Source of the DNA: Bradyrhizobium sp. NDS-1
Lineage (GTDB): Bacteria > Pseudomonadota > Alphaproteobacteria > Rhizobiales > Xanthobacteraceae
Direction: 5' to 3'
NCBI RefSeq assembly: GCF_032918005.1
Contig: NZ_CP136628.1
Coordinates: 4,387,501-4,451,500 of the forward strand
Length of the DNA stretch: 64,000 nucleotides
The notes under the pieces were generated by a model. That model was given only the letters and a program-made list of their open reading frames with translations, had not been told where the DNA came from and made no database searches. Position numbers and translations under genes: made by a program. Below, piece after piece: positions 8,584-17,402 of the stretch; the stretch's first letter is position 1, and every line of letters begins with the position of its first letter.

Positions 8584-8982
8584 ATGACGCGCGAATTGTT
8601 CTGGCTGACACTGACGGTGATCCTGACCGGGATCCTCTGGATTCCCTACACCATCAACCGCTGCCAGGTCCGCGGCCTCACTGGCGCGATGGCCAATCCC
8701 TCGCGCGGCGACAAGCCGCAATCGGAATGGGCGAACCGCCTGATGTTCGCGCACGACAACGCGGTCGAGAACCTCGTGCTCTTTGCACCGCTGGTCTTGA
8801 TCCTCAACGCGATCGACTATTCCACCAAATGGACCGTGCTCGCCTGCGCCGTCTATTTCTGGTCGCGCGTCGCGCATCTGATCGTCTATGCGCTCGGCAT
8901 CCCGGTGTTCCGCACCCTCGCCTTCACCGTCGGCTTCCTCGCCCAGGCCGTGCTGGCATTGGCGATCTTCAAGGTATTCTGA
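8584..8982 (+). CDS. MAPEG family integral membrane protein
   Basis: A 132-residue protein with about four hydrophobic helices, starting TRELFWLTLTVILTGILWIPY. It carries the bacterial MAPEG signature ANRLMFAHDNAVENLVLFAPL. The MAPEG family includes membrane-bound glutathione transferases and peroxidases, but bacterial members of this branch have no assigned substrate. AGAGGA lies at a good distance before the ATG. It follows phaC by 64 bp on the same strand, so cotranscription is possible, although no functional link to PHB is evident. Confidence 0.85.
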   Translation: MTRELFWLTLTVILTGILWIPYTINRCQVRGLTGAMANPSRGDKPQSEWANRLMFAHDNAVENLVLFAPLVLILNAIDYSTKWTVLACAVYFWSRVAHLIVYALGIPVFRTLAFTVGFLAQAVLALAIFKVF

Positions 8983-8988
8983 ACCAGT

Positions 8989-9018
8989 GTCCCGGACGCG
9001 CGGAGCGCGAGCCGGGAC
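8989..9018. repeat. Short palindromic intergenic repeat after the MAPEG gene
   Basis: Arms GTCCCGG / CCGGGAC (7 bp) flank a CGCG-rich inner loop. It lies in the 154-bp gap between two convergent genes (MAPEG and argC). A second CCCCGG / CCGGGG pair follows at about 9052-9126. There is no T-run, so it resembles a dispersed repeat more than an intrinsic terminator. Confidence 0.45.
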
Positions 9019-9136
9019 CCAGAAGGCTGCAATCGAAACAAGCAAGAATGGGCCCCGGCTCTGCAGCGCATCATAGCACCGGACGATGCTTCAACATCGC
9101 CGGGGAAGTGCCGCGCTGAGTCCGGGGCACAAAGCC

Positions 9137-10120
9137 CTACGCCTCCGGCAGGCCCAGCATCAGCCGCATGTTCTGCACGGCGGCGCCTGAGGCACCCTTG
9201 CCGAGATTGTCAAGCCGCGCGACCAGCACGGCCTGATGATATTTGTCGCTGGCGAAGACGTAGAGCTCGAGCTGATTGGTCTCGTTCAGCGCCTCCGGCT
9301 CGATCCGGCCGCCCTTGCTCGCCTCGTTCTGCAGCGGCATCACCGAGACGTATTTCGAGCCGGCGTAGCGCTTTGCCAGCGCGGCCTGGAGGTCGGTACC
9401 GCCAGGTTTGCCCGGCAAGGTGTCGAGCTGCAGCGGCACCGAGACCAGCATGCCCTGCCGGTAATTGCCGACAGAGGGAATGAAGATCGGGCGCCGCGTC
9501 AGGTTCGAATAGAGCTGCATCTCCGGCAGATGCTTGTGCTCGAAGCCGAGACCGTAGAGCTCGAAGGACGGCGCGCTGCCGTCCTCGAAGCTTGCGATCA
9601 TCGACTTGCCCCCGCCGGAATAGCCGCTCACCGCGTTGACCGTGACGGGATAATCAGGCGGCAACAGGCCGGCATCGACGATCGGCCGCAGCAGCGCGAT
9701 CGCGCCGGTCGGATAGCAGCCGGGATTGGAGACCTTCCTGGCGGCCTTGATCTTGCCGGCCTGGTCGGCCGTCAGCTCGGGAAAGCCGTAGGCCCAATCG
9801 GGCGCGATCCGATAGGCGGTGGAAGCATCCAGCACCTTCGGCGCCGACGTGCCCATGCTGTCGACCAGCGCAACGGTTTCCTTGGCGGCATCGTCGGGCA
9901 GACAGAGAATGACGAGGTCCACCTCCTCCATCAGCGCCTTCTTGGCCGCGGGATCCTTGCGCTTGTCGTCGGGAAGCGTCTTCACGACCACGTCGTTCTG
10001 CAGCTTCAGCCGCTCGTTGATGCCGAGCCCGGTGGTGCCGGAGCCGCCGTCGACAAAGACGTTTGCGGGTTTCTTCGCCGCGCCGGTGATCGGGGCTTTC
10101 GTGGTCTCAGCGAGGCTCAT
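9137..10120 (-). CDS. argC: N-acetyl-gamma-glutamyl-phosphate reductase, type 2
   Basis: A 327-residue enzyme. FVDGGSGTTGLGINERL is the nucleotide-binding start, VILCLPDDAAKE follows, and the catalytic Cys is at about residue 135 in SNPGCYPTGAI. The SGYSGGGKSMI loop and a conserved HKHLPEM motif are also present. The length and GSGTTG motif mark the shorter type 2 branch of ArgC. It reduces N-acetylglutamyl phosphate to the semialdehyde in arginine synthesis. Its start overlaps the stop of the upstream PaiB-like gene by four bases (ATGA), so the two are translationally coupled. Confidence 0.93.
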   Translation of the reverse strand: MSLAETTKAPITGAAKKPANVFVDGGSGTTGLGINERLKLQNDVVVKTLPDDKRKDPAAKKALMEEVDLVILCLPDDAAKETVALVDSMGTSAPKVLDASTAYRIAPDWAYGFPELTADQAGKIKAARKVSNPGCYPTGAIALLRPIVDAGLLPPDYPVTVNAVSGYSGGGKSMIASFEDGSAPSFELYGLGFEHKHLPEMQLYSNLTRRPIFIPSVGNYRQGMLVSVPLQLDTLPGKPGGTDLQAALAKRYAGSKYVSVMPLQNEASKGGRIEPEALNETNQLELYVFASDKYHQAVLVARLDNLGKGASGAAVQNMRLMLGLPEA

Positions 10121-10782
10121 GACGCGCTCCTTTCGAGCTTGTTCGTGTCGTGTTCAAAAACTTGCGGCCTGGTCTGCCGCATCAACTCCGAGATCTGCTT
10201 CGCGTCGGCATCGCCGGCGCCGAGTGCATTTGCGATCGCCGCATAATCGGCGTCGGATTTGTGCTGGTTGAGCTTGAAGCTGCCTTCGACCTCTTCAACA
10301 TTCATCACCAGACCCACGATCGCCTTCTTCATCGCTTCGAGCCTGCCCGCCGTCATCTTGCCCGACGTCCACGGCTTCTTCGGCAGCAGCCAGTGCTCGA
10401 ACTTGTCGCTGAGCGTGTCGATCTGCACCGACAGCTCGTCGTCCGACAACGGCCGCACCGGCCCGCTCAGATGCACCGACTGGTAGAGCCAGGTCGGCAC
10501 CTGGTCCGGCGAGACGTACCAGTCCGGCGATACATAGGCATCGGGGCCGTTGACCGCGAGCAACCAGGACGCTTCGCCCCCGGCAAGCTTTAGCAGCGGA
10601 TTGTGACGGGCGACATGAAAGGCGGCCTGCGGCGTGCCGTCGGCAGCGTAGGTCAGATAGAACGGCAGCGGGGAAGCGACCGGCTTCTTTCCGTCGAAGG
10701 CGCAGATGGTGCCGAAGCCGCGCTCCTCTGCGAACTTCAGGCTCGCGGCGCGGTCCTGCTTGAAAAAGGGTGGCGTGTACAT
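10117..10782 (-). CDS. FMN-binding negative transcriptional regulator, PaiB family
   Basis: A 221-residue protein beginning MYTPPFFKQDR, with the family's split-barrel features: ASPLPFYL, FHVARHNPLLK, DAYVSPDWY, VPTWLYQSVHLSG, and the C-terminal motif KAIVGLVMNVEEVEGSFKLNQHK. PaiB proteins resemble pyridoxamine-phosphate oxidases and bind FMN; B. subtilis PaiB represses sporulation and protease genes. The target here is unknown. Start 10782 was chosen because GGAG lies seven bases before it; the open frame continues upstream without homology. It overlaps argC by four bases. Confidence 0.85.
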   Translation of the reverse strand: MYTPPFFKQDRAASLKFAEERGFGTICAFDGKKPVASPLPFYLTYAADGTPQAAFHVARHNPLLKLAGGEASWLLAVNGPDAYVSPDWYVSPDQVPTWLYQSVHLSGPVRPLSDDELSVQIDTLSDKFEHWLLPKKPWTSGKMTAGRLEAMKKAIVGLVMNVEEVEGSFKLNQHKSDADYAAIANALGAGDADAKQISELMRQTRPQVFEHDTNKLERSAS

Positions 10783-10882
10783 CGTGGTCTCCTGCTGGGC
10801 CTCCGTGGGGGCCGCCGGATCAGATCGCGCTGAACAGGAGAGAGAATGCCGCGGATCGGATCCAGCGGCAAAGACGATGATC

Positions 10883-10960
10883 TCAAACGCGATCGACCGC
10901 CCAAACCGCAAGACTGCGGCGGCGGCGACGGGCGAACAGGATGGTCGCGGCGTTGATCAT
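10883..10960 (-). CDS. Possible 25-residue leader ORF upstream of the PaiB/argC unit
   Basis: A short open frame, ATG at 10960 to TGA at 10883, sits in the leader of the PaiB-like gene and encodes MINAATILFARRRRSLAVWA plus five residues. It contains four consecutive Arg codons. A leader peptide before an arginine-synthesis gene is suggestive, but there is no clear ribosome binding site and no obvious attenuator hairpins downstream. It may be chance. Confidence 0.2.
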   Translation of the reverse strand: MINAATILFARRRRRSLAVWAVDRV

Positions 10961-11007
10961 GGCGCGGGGCTATAAGGCCAGATCCGGTTCCCGTCAAGGT
11001 TTGGACG

Positions 11008-11541
11008 TCAGATCACCCGCCAGATCCACTCCATGATTTTGGCGAGCACGTCGCCGAACAGCAGCAGCACGGCCGACCAGACCAGCGCGGAGACGAAATT
11101 GGCGACCTGGAAACTCCAATAGGGCATCTCGAAGATGCCGGCCGCGAGCGGCACCGAGGCGCGCAAGGGACCGAAGAACCGGCCGATGAAGATGCTGGGC
11201 ACGCCCCATCTGCGCACGAAAGCCTCGCCCCTGGGCAGGAGTCCCGGATAGCGCGACAGCGGCCACATCTCGGCGACCTTCTCCTTGTAGCGGTAGCCGA
11301 ACCAGTAGGAGACCCAGTCGCCAAGCGCCGCGCCGAGGCCGCCGGCGATCCAGACCGGATAGAAGTTGATGCCGCTCGCCCCGATGAGCGCGCCGATCCC
11401 CACCAACGCACCCCAGGCCGGGAACAGCAGCGAGATGAAGGCGAGCGATTCTCCGAAAGCGAGCAGGAACACGATCGGAGCCGCCCAGGCCTGGTGAACA
11501 CGCACGAATTCGGCCAGGGCGTGCGCAAACTGCTCCATCAA
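11008..11541 (-). CDS. DedA family membrane protein
   Basis: A 177-residue protein of the DedA / SNARE-associated family. It has FGESLAFISLLFPAWGALVGIGALIG near the N-terminus, the conserved GDWVSYWFGYRYK, and the signature FIGRFFGPLRASVPLAAGIFEMPYW. About five hydrophobic segments place it in the inner membrane. DedA proteins are implicated in flipping undecaprenyl phosphate or phosphatidylethanolamine and in membrane homeostasis; the substrate here is not shown. Two ATGs in tandem at 11541 and 11538 could both serve as the start. Confidence 0.88.
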   Translation of the reverse strand: MMEQFAHALAEFVRVHQAWAAPIVFLLAFGESLAFISLLFPAWGALVGIGALIGASGINFYPVWIAGGLGAALGDWVSYWFGYRYKEKVAEMWPLSRYPGLLPRGEAFVRRWGVPSIFIGRFFGPLRASVPLAAGIFEMPYWSFQVANFVSALVWSAVLLLFGDVLAKIMEWIWRVI

Positions 11542-11604
11542 AAATAGCCTTCCCGCCCCGTCTCAAGGTGCTGCGATGAAAAAGACTGGTAAGCCAAGGA
11601 CTTG

Positions 11605-11621
11605 TGTGACATCAAGTCACA
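11605..11621. promoter_or_regulatory. Inverted repeat TGTGAC-N5-GTCACA (CRP/FNR-like)
   Basis: A perfect 6-bp inverted repeat in the 268-bp gap between the divergent DedA gene and parE, 64 bp upstream of the DedA start. It resembles a CRP-family box (TGTGA...TCACA), but the half-sites are one base further apart than the classical spacing. The rest of the gap shows no further structure that I recognise. Confidence 0.3.
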
Positions 11622-11809
11622 AAGCCCGCCTCACGCAGACCGGCAAGTCAATTTGCCGGGAATTTGGAGGGGGTGCGGCGTAAAATCGCCGGGATTGGCC
11701 CCCAACGACACCGCCCGGCCCGCCCTGCGATAACCTTTCCAAGTCAGAAGTGGCATAGTCGGCCTCATCGATTCGCCGCCCAAGCGGCCCTCAAAGCGCA
11801 TCAAGATAT

Positions 11810-13852
11810 ATGTCCAAGCAGTTGAAGCCCAAAGCAAAAGACGACTTTTTCGGCGGCGACGAGCCGAAACCCCGCGCCGCCAAGGCGGCGCCGCGTGCGG
11901 GCGGCGGGGAAGCTGATTACACCGCGGCCGACATCGAGGTACTCGAAGGCCTGGAACCGGTGCGACGCCGGCCGGGCATGTATATCGGCGGCACCGATGA
12001 GAAGGCGTTGCATCATCTGTTCGCCGAAGTCATCGACAACTCGATGGACGAGGCGCTGGCCGGACACGCGACGTTCATCGGAGTCGAGCTCAGTGCAGAC
12101 GGGTTCCTCACCGTCACCGACAACGGCCGCGGCATCCCGATCGATCCTCATCCGAAATTCCCGAAGAAGTCGGCGCTCGAAGTCATCATGTGCACGCTGC
12201 ATTCGGGCGGCAAGTTCGACTCCAAGGTCTACGAGACATCAGGCGGTCTGCACGGCGTCGGCATCTCCGTGGTGAATGCCCTCTCCTCGCGTCTCGAGGT
12301 CGAGGTCGCGCGCGGCCAGAAGCTGCACCGCATGATCTTCGAGCGCGGCCATCCCAAGGGCAAGCTCGAGGATCTCGGCAAGGTCAACAACCGCCGCGGC
12401 ACGCGCGTGCGCTTCAAGCCCGACACCGACATCTTCGGCGCCAAGGCCGCGTTCAAGCCGCAGCGCCTGTTCAAGATGACGCGCTCGAAGGCGTATCTGT
12501 TCGGCGGCGTCGAGATCCGCTGGAACTGCGCGCCCGACCTGCTCAAGGGCATCGAGGATGTACCGGCCGAAGCGACGTTCCACTTCCCGGGCGGCCTCAA
12601 GGACTATCTGGCGGCTGCGATCCACGCCGACACGCTGGTGCATCCCGACATCTTCTCCGGCAAGTCGGGCCGCAACGGTGCGCACGGCGCCTGCGAATGG
12701 GCGGTGGCGTGGACGGCGGATGCGGATGGCTTCCTCTCCTCCTACACCAACACCGTGCCGACGCCGGACGGCGGCACGCATGAGTCCGGCCTGCGCAGCG
12801 CGCTTCTGCGTGGCCTGAAGGATCACGCCGAGCGCGTCGGCCAGGGCAAGCGTGCAGCCTCCATCACCTCCGAAGACGTGATGGTGGGTGCGGCCGTGAT
12901 GCTCTCGGTGTTCGTGCGCGAGCCCGAATTCCAGGGCCAGACCAAGGATCGGCTTGCCACCGCCGAGGCGCAGCGCATCGTCGAGCAGGCGATCAAGGAT
13001 CCGTTCGACCATTGGCTGTCGGGCAATCCGAACATGGCCAACAGGCTGCTCGACTTCGTGGTCGACCGCGCCGAGGAGCGGCTGCGGCGCCGCCAGGAGA
13101 AGGAGACAGCGCGCAAGACGGCCGGAAAGAAGCTGCGCCTGCCCGGCAAGCTCGCCGACTGCACCGACGCCGGCACCGACGGCTCGGAGCTGTTCATCGT
13201 CGAGGGTGACTCGGCCGGCGGCAGCGCCAAGCAGGCGCGTGACCGCAAGACCCAGGCCGTGCTGCCGCTGCGCGGAAAAATCCTCAACGTGGCGTCCGCC
13301 GGCAAGGACAAGCTGACGGCCAATGCCCAGCTCTCCGACCTCGTGCAGGCGATCGGCTGCGGCCAACTCCTGCATTACCGCGAAGAGGATCTGCGCTATC
13401 AGCGCATCATCATCATGACCGACGCAGACGTCGACGGCGCCCACATCGCCTCGCTCCTGATCACCTTCTTCTACCGGCAGATGCCGCGGCTGATCGACGA
13501 GGGCCACCTCTTCCTCGCGGTGCCACCGCTCTACAAGCTGACCCACGGCTCCAAATCGGTCTATGCGCGCGACGACAAGCACAAGGAGGCGTTGCTCAAG
13601 AGCGAGTTCAACGCCAACGCCAAGGTCGAGGTGAACCGCTTCAAAGGCCTCGGCGAGATGATGCCGGCGCAGCTCAAGGAAACCACGATGGACCCGCGCA
13701 AGCGCACGCTGCTCAAGGTGGTCCTGCTTGCCGACGATCGCGACACCACGGCCGATTCGGTGGAGCGCCTCATGGGCACCAAGGCCGAGGCACGCTTCGC
13801 CTTCATCTCGGACAAGGCCGAGTTTGCCAGCGAGGAATTGCTGGACGTGTAG
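11810..13852 (+). CDS. parE: DNA topoisomerase IV subunit B
   Basis: A 680-residue type IIA topoisomerase ATPase subunit. The GHKL domain begins LEGLEPVRRRPGMYIGG and includes AEVIDNSMDEAL, TDNGRGIP and SGGLHGVGISVVNALS. The TOPRIM domain has EGDSAGGSAKQARDRKTQAVLPLRGKILNV (about residues 464-493) and TDADVDGAHI (about 536). The C-terminal FKGLGEM motif follows. The IDPHPKFP insert and the length fit ParE rather than GyrB. With ParC it decatenates daughter chromosomes. The extra 40-residue N-terminal stretch is Lys/Ala-rich and probably disordered. A strong terminator follows the stop codon. Confidence 0.95.
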   Translation: MSKQLKPKAKDDFFGGDEPKPRAAKAAPRAGGGEADYTAADIEVLEGLEPVRRRPGMYIGGTDEKALHHLFAEVIDNSMDEALAGHATFIGVELSADGFLTVTDNGRGIPIDPHPKFPKKSALEVIMCTLHSGGKFDSKVYETSGGLHGVGISVVNALSSRLEVEVARGQKLHRMIFERGHPKGKLEDLGKVNNRRGTRVRFKPDTDIFGAKAAFKPQRLFKMTRSKAYLFGGVEIRWNCAPDLLKGIEDVPAEATFHFPGGLKDYLAAAIHADTLVHPDIFSGKSGRNGAHGACEWAVAWTADADGFLSSYTNTVPTPDGGTHESGLRSALLRGLKDHAERVGQGKRAASITSEDVMVGAAVMLSVFVREPEFQGQTKDRLATAEAQRIVEQAIKDPFDHWLSGNPNMANRLLDFVVDRAEERLRRRQEKETARKTAGKKLRLPGKLADCTDAGTDGSELFIVEGDSAGGSAKQARDRKTQAVLPLRGKILNVASAGKDKLTANAQLSDLVQAIGCGQLLHYREEDLRYQRIIIMTDADVDGAHIASLLITFFYRQMPRLIDEGHLFLAVPPLYKLTHGSKSVYARDDKHKEALLKSEFNANAKVEVNRFKGLGEMMPAQLKETTMDPRKRTLLKVVLLADDRDTTADSVERLMGTKAEARFAFISDKAEFASEELLDV

Positions 13853-13880
13853 AGCCCTCGGGGCCGTCTACTCCGTTCGG

Positions 13881-13909
13881 GAGCCTCGGCGGGAGCCGGG
13901 GCTCTTTTT
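13881..13909 (+). terminator. Intrinsic terminator of parE
   Basis: A 10-bp stem (13881-13890 with 13895-13904, one G-T pair) with a GGGA loop, followed by TTTTT. It starts 28 bases after the parE stop. This is a textbook rho-independent terminator. Confidence 0.85.
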
Positions 13910-14297
13910 ATTTGTGGGGACCCCGCCTGTTTATCGATAAGGCCTGCAGATGGTCCGCACGGCCTTGAGCGATTCCCGGCTCCGCGAACGCGACTCGGCC
14001 AACGACTCACGGCGCTGAGGCTGAGGCGGGACTGCCGCCATTTCGGACAAGGCTCGATCTCCTAACGAAACCTTACCCGAACCCGAAACTTCGAAATTCA
14101 CACAAGCTACTGATTTTGCATGGTTCTTTCTAATTTCGGGAGCTGCCCCTCGGACGCCCGCTCAGCGGCGTTTTCCGGCGACTGTGCCTAGCCGGCAACA
14201 GCATTTCGGCGAGAACCGTCTATAGTCCGGGCATCAGATGAAACGAACTTCAGTGCGCTCGCGCCTGCTACGACAGACCAAGGTTGGGGATTTTGAC
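13910..14297. other. 388-bp gap between parE and the porin gene; no gene seen
   Basis: No convincing reading frame on either strand. The stretch is less GC-rich than its surroundings around 14080-14130 (AATTCACACAAGC... TTTTGCATGG) and probably holds the porin promoter and a long leader. I see no hairpin with a T-run and no clear operator. Confidence 0.4.
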
Positions 14298-15080
14298 ATG
14301 AAGAAGACTTTGCTCGCTCTGACCGCCGTTGCGGCGATGACCGGTTCGGCCTCGGCTGCCGACCTTGGCGCCCGTCCCTACGTGAAGGCTCCGATGCCGG
14401 CGCCCGTCGCCAACTGGACCGGCTTCTACGTCTTCGGCGGTGGTGGCGGTGGCCTCTCGAATGCCGACCAGAGCATTGTGGATACGGCCACCGGCACGCC
14501 GTTGACGATCACGCAGCGCCAGGGCGGTTCCGGCTGGTTTGGTACGGTCGGCGCTGGTTACGACTGGCAGTTCAGCGGCACCTGGGTCGCCGGTGTGTTT
14601 GGCGACGCTCAGTTCGGCAGCATCCGTTCCACCATCCAGGATCCGACCTTCGACATCACCGGTAACCAGAAGCTGGAAACCTCCTGGGCCGCGGGCGTCC
14701 GCCTCGGCTGGCTGGTCGCTCCGAACGTTCTCTCCTACGTCAACGGCGGTTACTCCGGCGCTCACTTCGGCCGCACCAACTTCACGACGCTCGGCGGTAC
14801 CCCGGCCGGTGTTCACCTCAATGGCTACGATCGTCACGGCTGGTTCATCGGCGGCGGCGTCGAGAACAGCCTGAACATCTTCGGCATCACCTCGCCCGGC
14901 TGGTTCATGAAGACTGAGTATCGTTCGGCCTTCTACGATACCAAGACCGAGGCCATTCGGTTCGATGGCACCGACGTCCCAACCATCAACAGCGTCCGCG
15001 CCAACAGCTGGAACCAGACGATCTCGACCTCGCTGGTCTACCGCTTCAACTGGACCGGTCCGGTCGTCGCGAAGTACTGA
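14298..15080 (+). CDS. Outer membrane beta-barrel protein (Omp31/RopB-like porin)
   Basis: A 260-residue protein. The signal peptide MKKTLLALTAVAAMTGSASA ends in an AxA-type cleavage site, and the mature N-terminus is ADLGARPYVKAPMPAP. The family motif NWTGFYVFGGGGGG follows, then alternating strands ending in a C-terminal strand with Phe-Asn-Trp. This is the Omp31 / Omp25 type abundant in Rhizobiales outer membranes. The ATG at 14298 was chosen because the signal peptide begins exactly there. It has its own terminator downstream. A second, distantly similar barrel gene lies at 16460-17224 on the other strand. Confidence 0.88.
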   Translation: MKKTLLALTAVAAMTGSASAADLGARPYVKAPMPAPVANWTGFYVFGGGGGGLSNADQSIVDTATGTPLTITQRQGGSGWFGTVGAGYDWQFSGTWVAGVFGDAQFGSIRSTIQDPTFDITGNQKLETSWAAGVRLGWLVAPNVLSYVNGGYSGAHFGRTNFTTLGGTPAGVHLNGYDRHGWFIGGGVENSLNIFGITSPGWFMKTEYRSAFYDTKTEAIRFDGTDVPTINSVRANSWNQTISTSLVYRFNWTGPVVAKY

Positions 15081-15102
15081 TCTGATCTCACGATCAAACG
15101 TT

Positions 15103-15130
15103 AAAGCCCCGGCATCGTCCGGGGCTTTTT
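15103..15130 (+). terminator. Intrinsic terminator of the porin gene
   Basis: Perfect 10-bp stem AAAGCCCCGG / CCGGGGCTTT with a 6-base loop, running into a T-tract, 23 bases after the porin stop. The A-rich left arm also lets it work on the opposite strand. Confidence 0.9.
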
Positions 15131-15380
15131 CGTTGTGGGTCTGTCGGCAGCCGATGCTCGCCTCCAACGACCGTCCTCGGCGGTGAACCTCGCACAATAT
15201 CGTCGATCGCCCTGCCCGCGCATCGCGACATCCGCCGGGATTCGCCTGCGACGGGCTTCTGCCGGCGCCGGCATTGTAACCGAACCAGAGCTACGGCTAC
15301 TGTACGCCCCAAGCTTTCGAGACCACGGCCATCGTTGATGCCGCGCGTCGCGATGGAAGCAGATCGATGGGGAGGAATGC

Positions 15381-15566
15381 ATGCGCAGATTTCTGCTTGT
15401 AGCAGGCCTGTTTGCCCTCGCCGTCGGGCTGCTCTGGATCGGACAGGGCACGGGCACCGTTCCCTGGCCGCGATCGAGCTTCATGGTCAACCAGCTGCAA
15501 TGGGCCGGCTACGGCGCCGCCATGGCCGGCTTCGGGCTGGTGCTGATCTGGCAGAGCAACCAATAG
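15381..15566 (+). CDS. Small two-helix membrane protein
   Basis: A 61-residue protein with two hydrophobic stretches (FLLVAGLFALAVGLLWIG, and YGAAMAGFGLVLIW near the C-terminus) joined by a short loop, QGTGTVPWPRSSFMVNQLQW. GGGGAGG lies 6 bases before the ATG, so it is very likely translated. It precedes the SDR gene by 21 bp and may share its transcript. I do not recognise a function. Confidence 0.7.
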   Translation: MRRFLLVAGLFALAVGLLWIGQGTGTVPWPRSSFMVNQLQWAGYGAAMAGFGLVLIWQSNQ

Positions 15567-15587
15567 AAGAAACCAGGGAATACAAGC

Positions 15588-16358
15588 ATGACATCCAGCC
15601 GGTTCGATCTCCGCGGCAAGGTCGCGGTCGTGACGGGAGGCAATGGCGGCATCGGGCTCGGCATGGCGCGCGGTCTCGCCGATGCCGGCGCCGACATCGC
15701 CGTGGTCGGACGCAACGAGGCCAAGTCTAAAGCGGCAGTCGAGGATCTCAGGCAGCGCGGCGTCAAGGCGATCGCGGTTGCGACCGACGTTACGGACAGG
15801 GCAGCGATCGAAACCATGATTGCGCGCGTGGTAACGGATCTCGGCCGCATCGACATTCTCGTCAACAACGCCGGCATGAGCATCCGCAAGCCGCCGCACG
15901 AGCTCGAGCTCGACGAGTGGAACAAGGTGATCAACACCAACCTCACCAGCGCCTTCCTGTGCTCGAAGCTCGCCTATCCGCACCTGAAGGCGTCCGGCAA
16001 CGGCAAGGTGATCAACATCGGCTCGATGATGTCAATCTTCGGAGCGAGCTTCGCCACGGCCTATGCGGCGAGCAAGGGCGGCATCGTGCAGTACACGCGC
16101 GCCTGCGCCAATGCCTGGGCGCCCGACAACATCCAGGTCAACGCGATCCTGCCGGGCTGGATCGATACCGACCTCACCCGCGGCGCGCGGCAGCAGGTCT
16201 CGGGATTGCACGAGCGGGTGCTGGCGCGCACGCCTGCGGGGCGCTGGGGCGACATCGACGATTTCGCCGGCATCGCCGTGTTCCTCGCCTCGCCCGCCTC
16301 GAACTTCGTCACGGGCACCGCGATCCCCGTCGATGGCGGCTTCTCGGTGATGGCCTGA
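15588..16358 (+). CDS. SDR family NAD(P)-dependent oxidoreductase
   Basis: A 256-residue classical short-chain dehydrogenase. The coenzyme-binding TGGNGGIGLGMARGLA is at about residue 17. NNAG is at about 92, the Ser of the triad is in NIGSMMS, and the YxxxK motif is in TAYAASKGG. The GWIDTDLT and C-terminal FVTGTAIPVDGGFSVMA motifs are typical. It resembles gluconate 5-dehydrogenase / KduD-like enzymes, but the substrate cannot be read from the sequence. AGGGAA lies upstream of the ATG. A bidirectional terminator follows. Confidence 0.9.
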   Translation: MTSSRFDLRGKVAVVTGGNGGIGLGMARGLADAGADIAVVGRNEAKSKAAVEDLRQRGVKAIAVATDVTDRAAIETMIARVVTDLGRIDILVNNAGMSIRKPPHELELDEWNKVINTNLTSAFLCSKLAYPHLKASGNGKVINIGSMMSIFGASFATAYAASKGGIVQYTRACANAWAPDNIQVNAILPGWIDTDLTRGARQQVSGLHERVLARTPAGRWGDIDDFAGIAVFLASPASNFVTGTAIPVDGGFSVMA

Positions 16359-16383
16359 GGCCGGCCTGCACAACGCAAAAAAG

Positions 16384-16410
16384 AAGCCCCGGTCGAAGCC
16401 GGGGCTTTTG
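16384..16410. terminator. Bidirectional terminator between convergent SDR and porin genes
   Basis: Perfect 9-bp stem AAGCCCCGG / CCGGGGCTT with a 6-base loop. A-rich sequence on the left and T-rich sequence on the right let it end transcripts from both sides. The stem closely resembles the terminator at 15103. Confidence 0.85.
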
Positions 16411-16459
16411 AATTTGGCCGTTCTTTTTTTGATCGTTGGTCGCGTTGCGGTCGACGTGC

Positions 16460-17224
16460 TCAGTAGCGGGCGATGGTCGGTGCGTCGAACTTGTAGCTCG
16501 CGCGCACGACCGCCCACTGGATATCGCGGGGCTTGGCGTCGAACGTGTAGTTGGTCGTGGTGCCGCCGAGCTGATAAGTCTGGCTGCCGAAAGCCGCGTA
16601 ATTGTACTCGAGGCCGACGATCCAGTTGCGGGTGACGCCGTATTCCCAGCCAGCGCCGACCGTCCAGCCGTTGGCCCAGTGGGTCTGACCGCCCGAGCCT
16701 GCGGCGCCGACGGTGTCACTGACGGAGAGACGGTTGTTCACGCCGGCATAGCCGCCCTTGATGTAGAAGAGGTTGTTCTGCACGGCGAAGCCGGCGCGGC
16801 CGACGACGGTCGCAAGCACGTTGGCACGCCAGGAGAACACGTCGTCACCGGCGCCGAACACGGTGTTGGTGAATGTGCCCTTGTTATCGAGGCCGGAGAT
16901 CGTGCCTTCCATGCCGAACACGTAATTGTTGGCCTGCCAGTTGTAGCCGATCTGGGCGCCGCCCATGATGCCCGAACTGCGCTGACGGAAACCTTCTCCC
17001 GGAGAGAGATCGCCGAAGCCGCCACTGTTGCCGTTGTTGATGAACTGCTCGTTGGTCCAGGCGCCACCGATGTGGCCGCCGACATAGAATCCGGTCCAGT
17101 TGAACAGCGGCTCGGCGTAAGCCGGCGCCTTGGTGTAGCGCGCGCCGAGATCGGCGGCGGAAGCCGCACCCGCCGCAACCAGAGCGGTCGTGCAGGCGAA
17201 GGCGGCAATCAATTTGTTACGCAT
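16460..17224 (-). CDS. Outer membrane beta-barrel protein (Omp31/Omp25-like)
   Basis: A 254-residue barrel protein. The signal peptide is MRNKLIAAFACTTALVAAGA, and the mature protein begins ADLGARYTKAPAYAEP. The NWTGFYVGGHIGGAW motif and repeated amphipathic strands such as GGAQIGYNWQANNYVFGMEG follow, with a C-terminal strand VVRASYKF. It belongs to the same broad family as the porin at 14298-15080, but the two differ enough that recent duplication is unlikely. It is transcribed from its own promoter in the 178-bp gap before the FAD monooxygenase gene. Confidence 0.88.
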   Translation of the reverse strand: MRNKLIAAFACTTALVAAGAASAADLGARYTKAPAYAEPLFNWTGFYVGGHIGGAWTNEQFINNGNSGGFGDLSPGEGFRQRSSGIMGGAQIGYNWQANNYVFGMEGTISGLDNKGTFTNTVFGAGDDVFSWRANVLATVVGRAGFAVQNNLFYIKGGYAGVNNRLSVSDTVGAAGSGGQTHWANGWTVGAGWEYGVTRNWIVGLEYNYAAFGSQTYQLGGTTTNYTFDAKPRDIQWAVVRASYKFDAPTIARY

Positions 17225-17402
17225 GGTACAACCCCGTGTCCTTTGATGGGCGCAAGGTCACAGACGGGTGTTACTAAAATTGGAATCAACAAAGTTAACG
17301 CAGCGCAGGGGCCCGCGTCGGCCTGCAAATCCGTGAGCGCTGTTGCGCGCTGGCAACGCCGCACGCGCGATTTAACGCGAAATTATCCCTGTCGTCCCTG
17401 CG

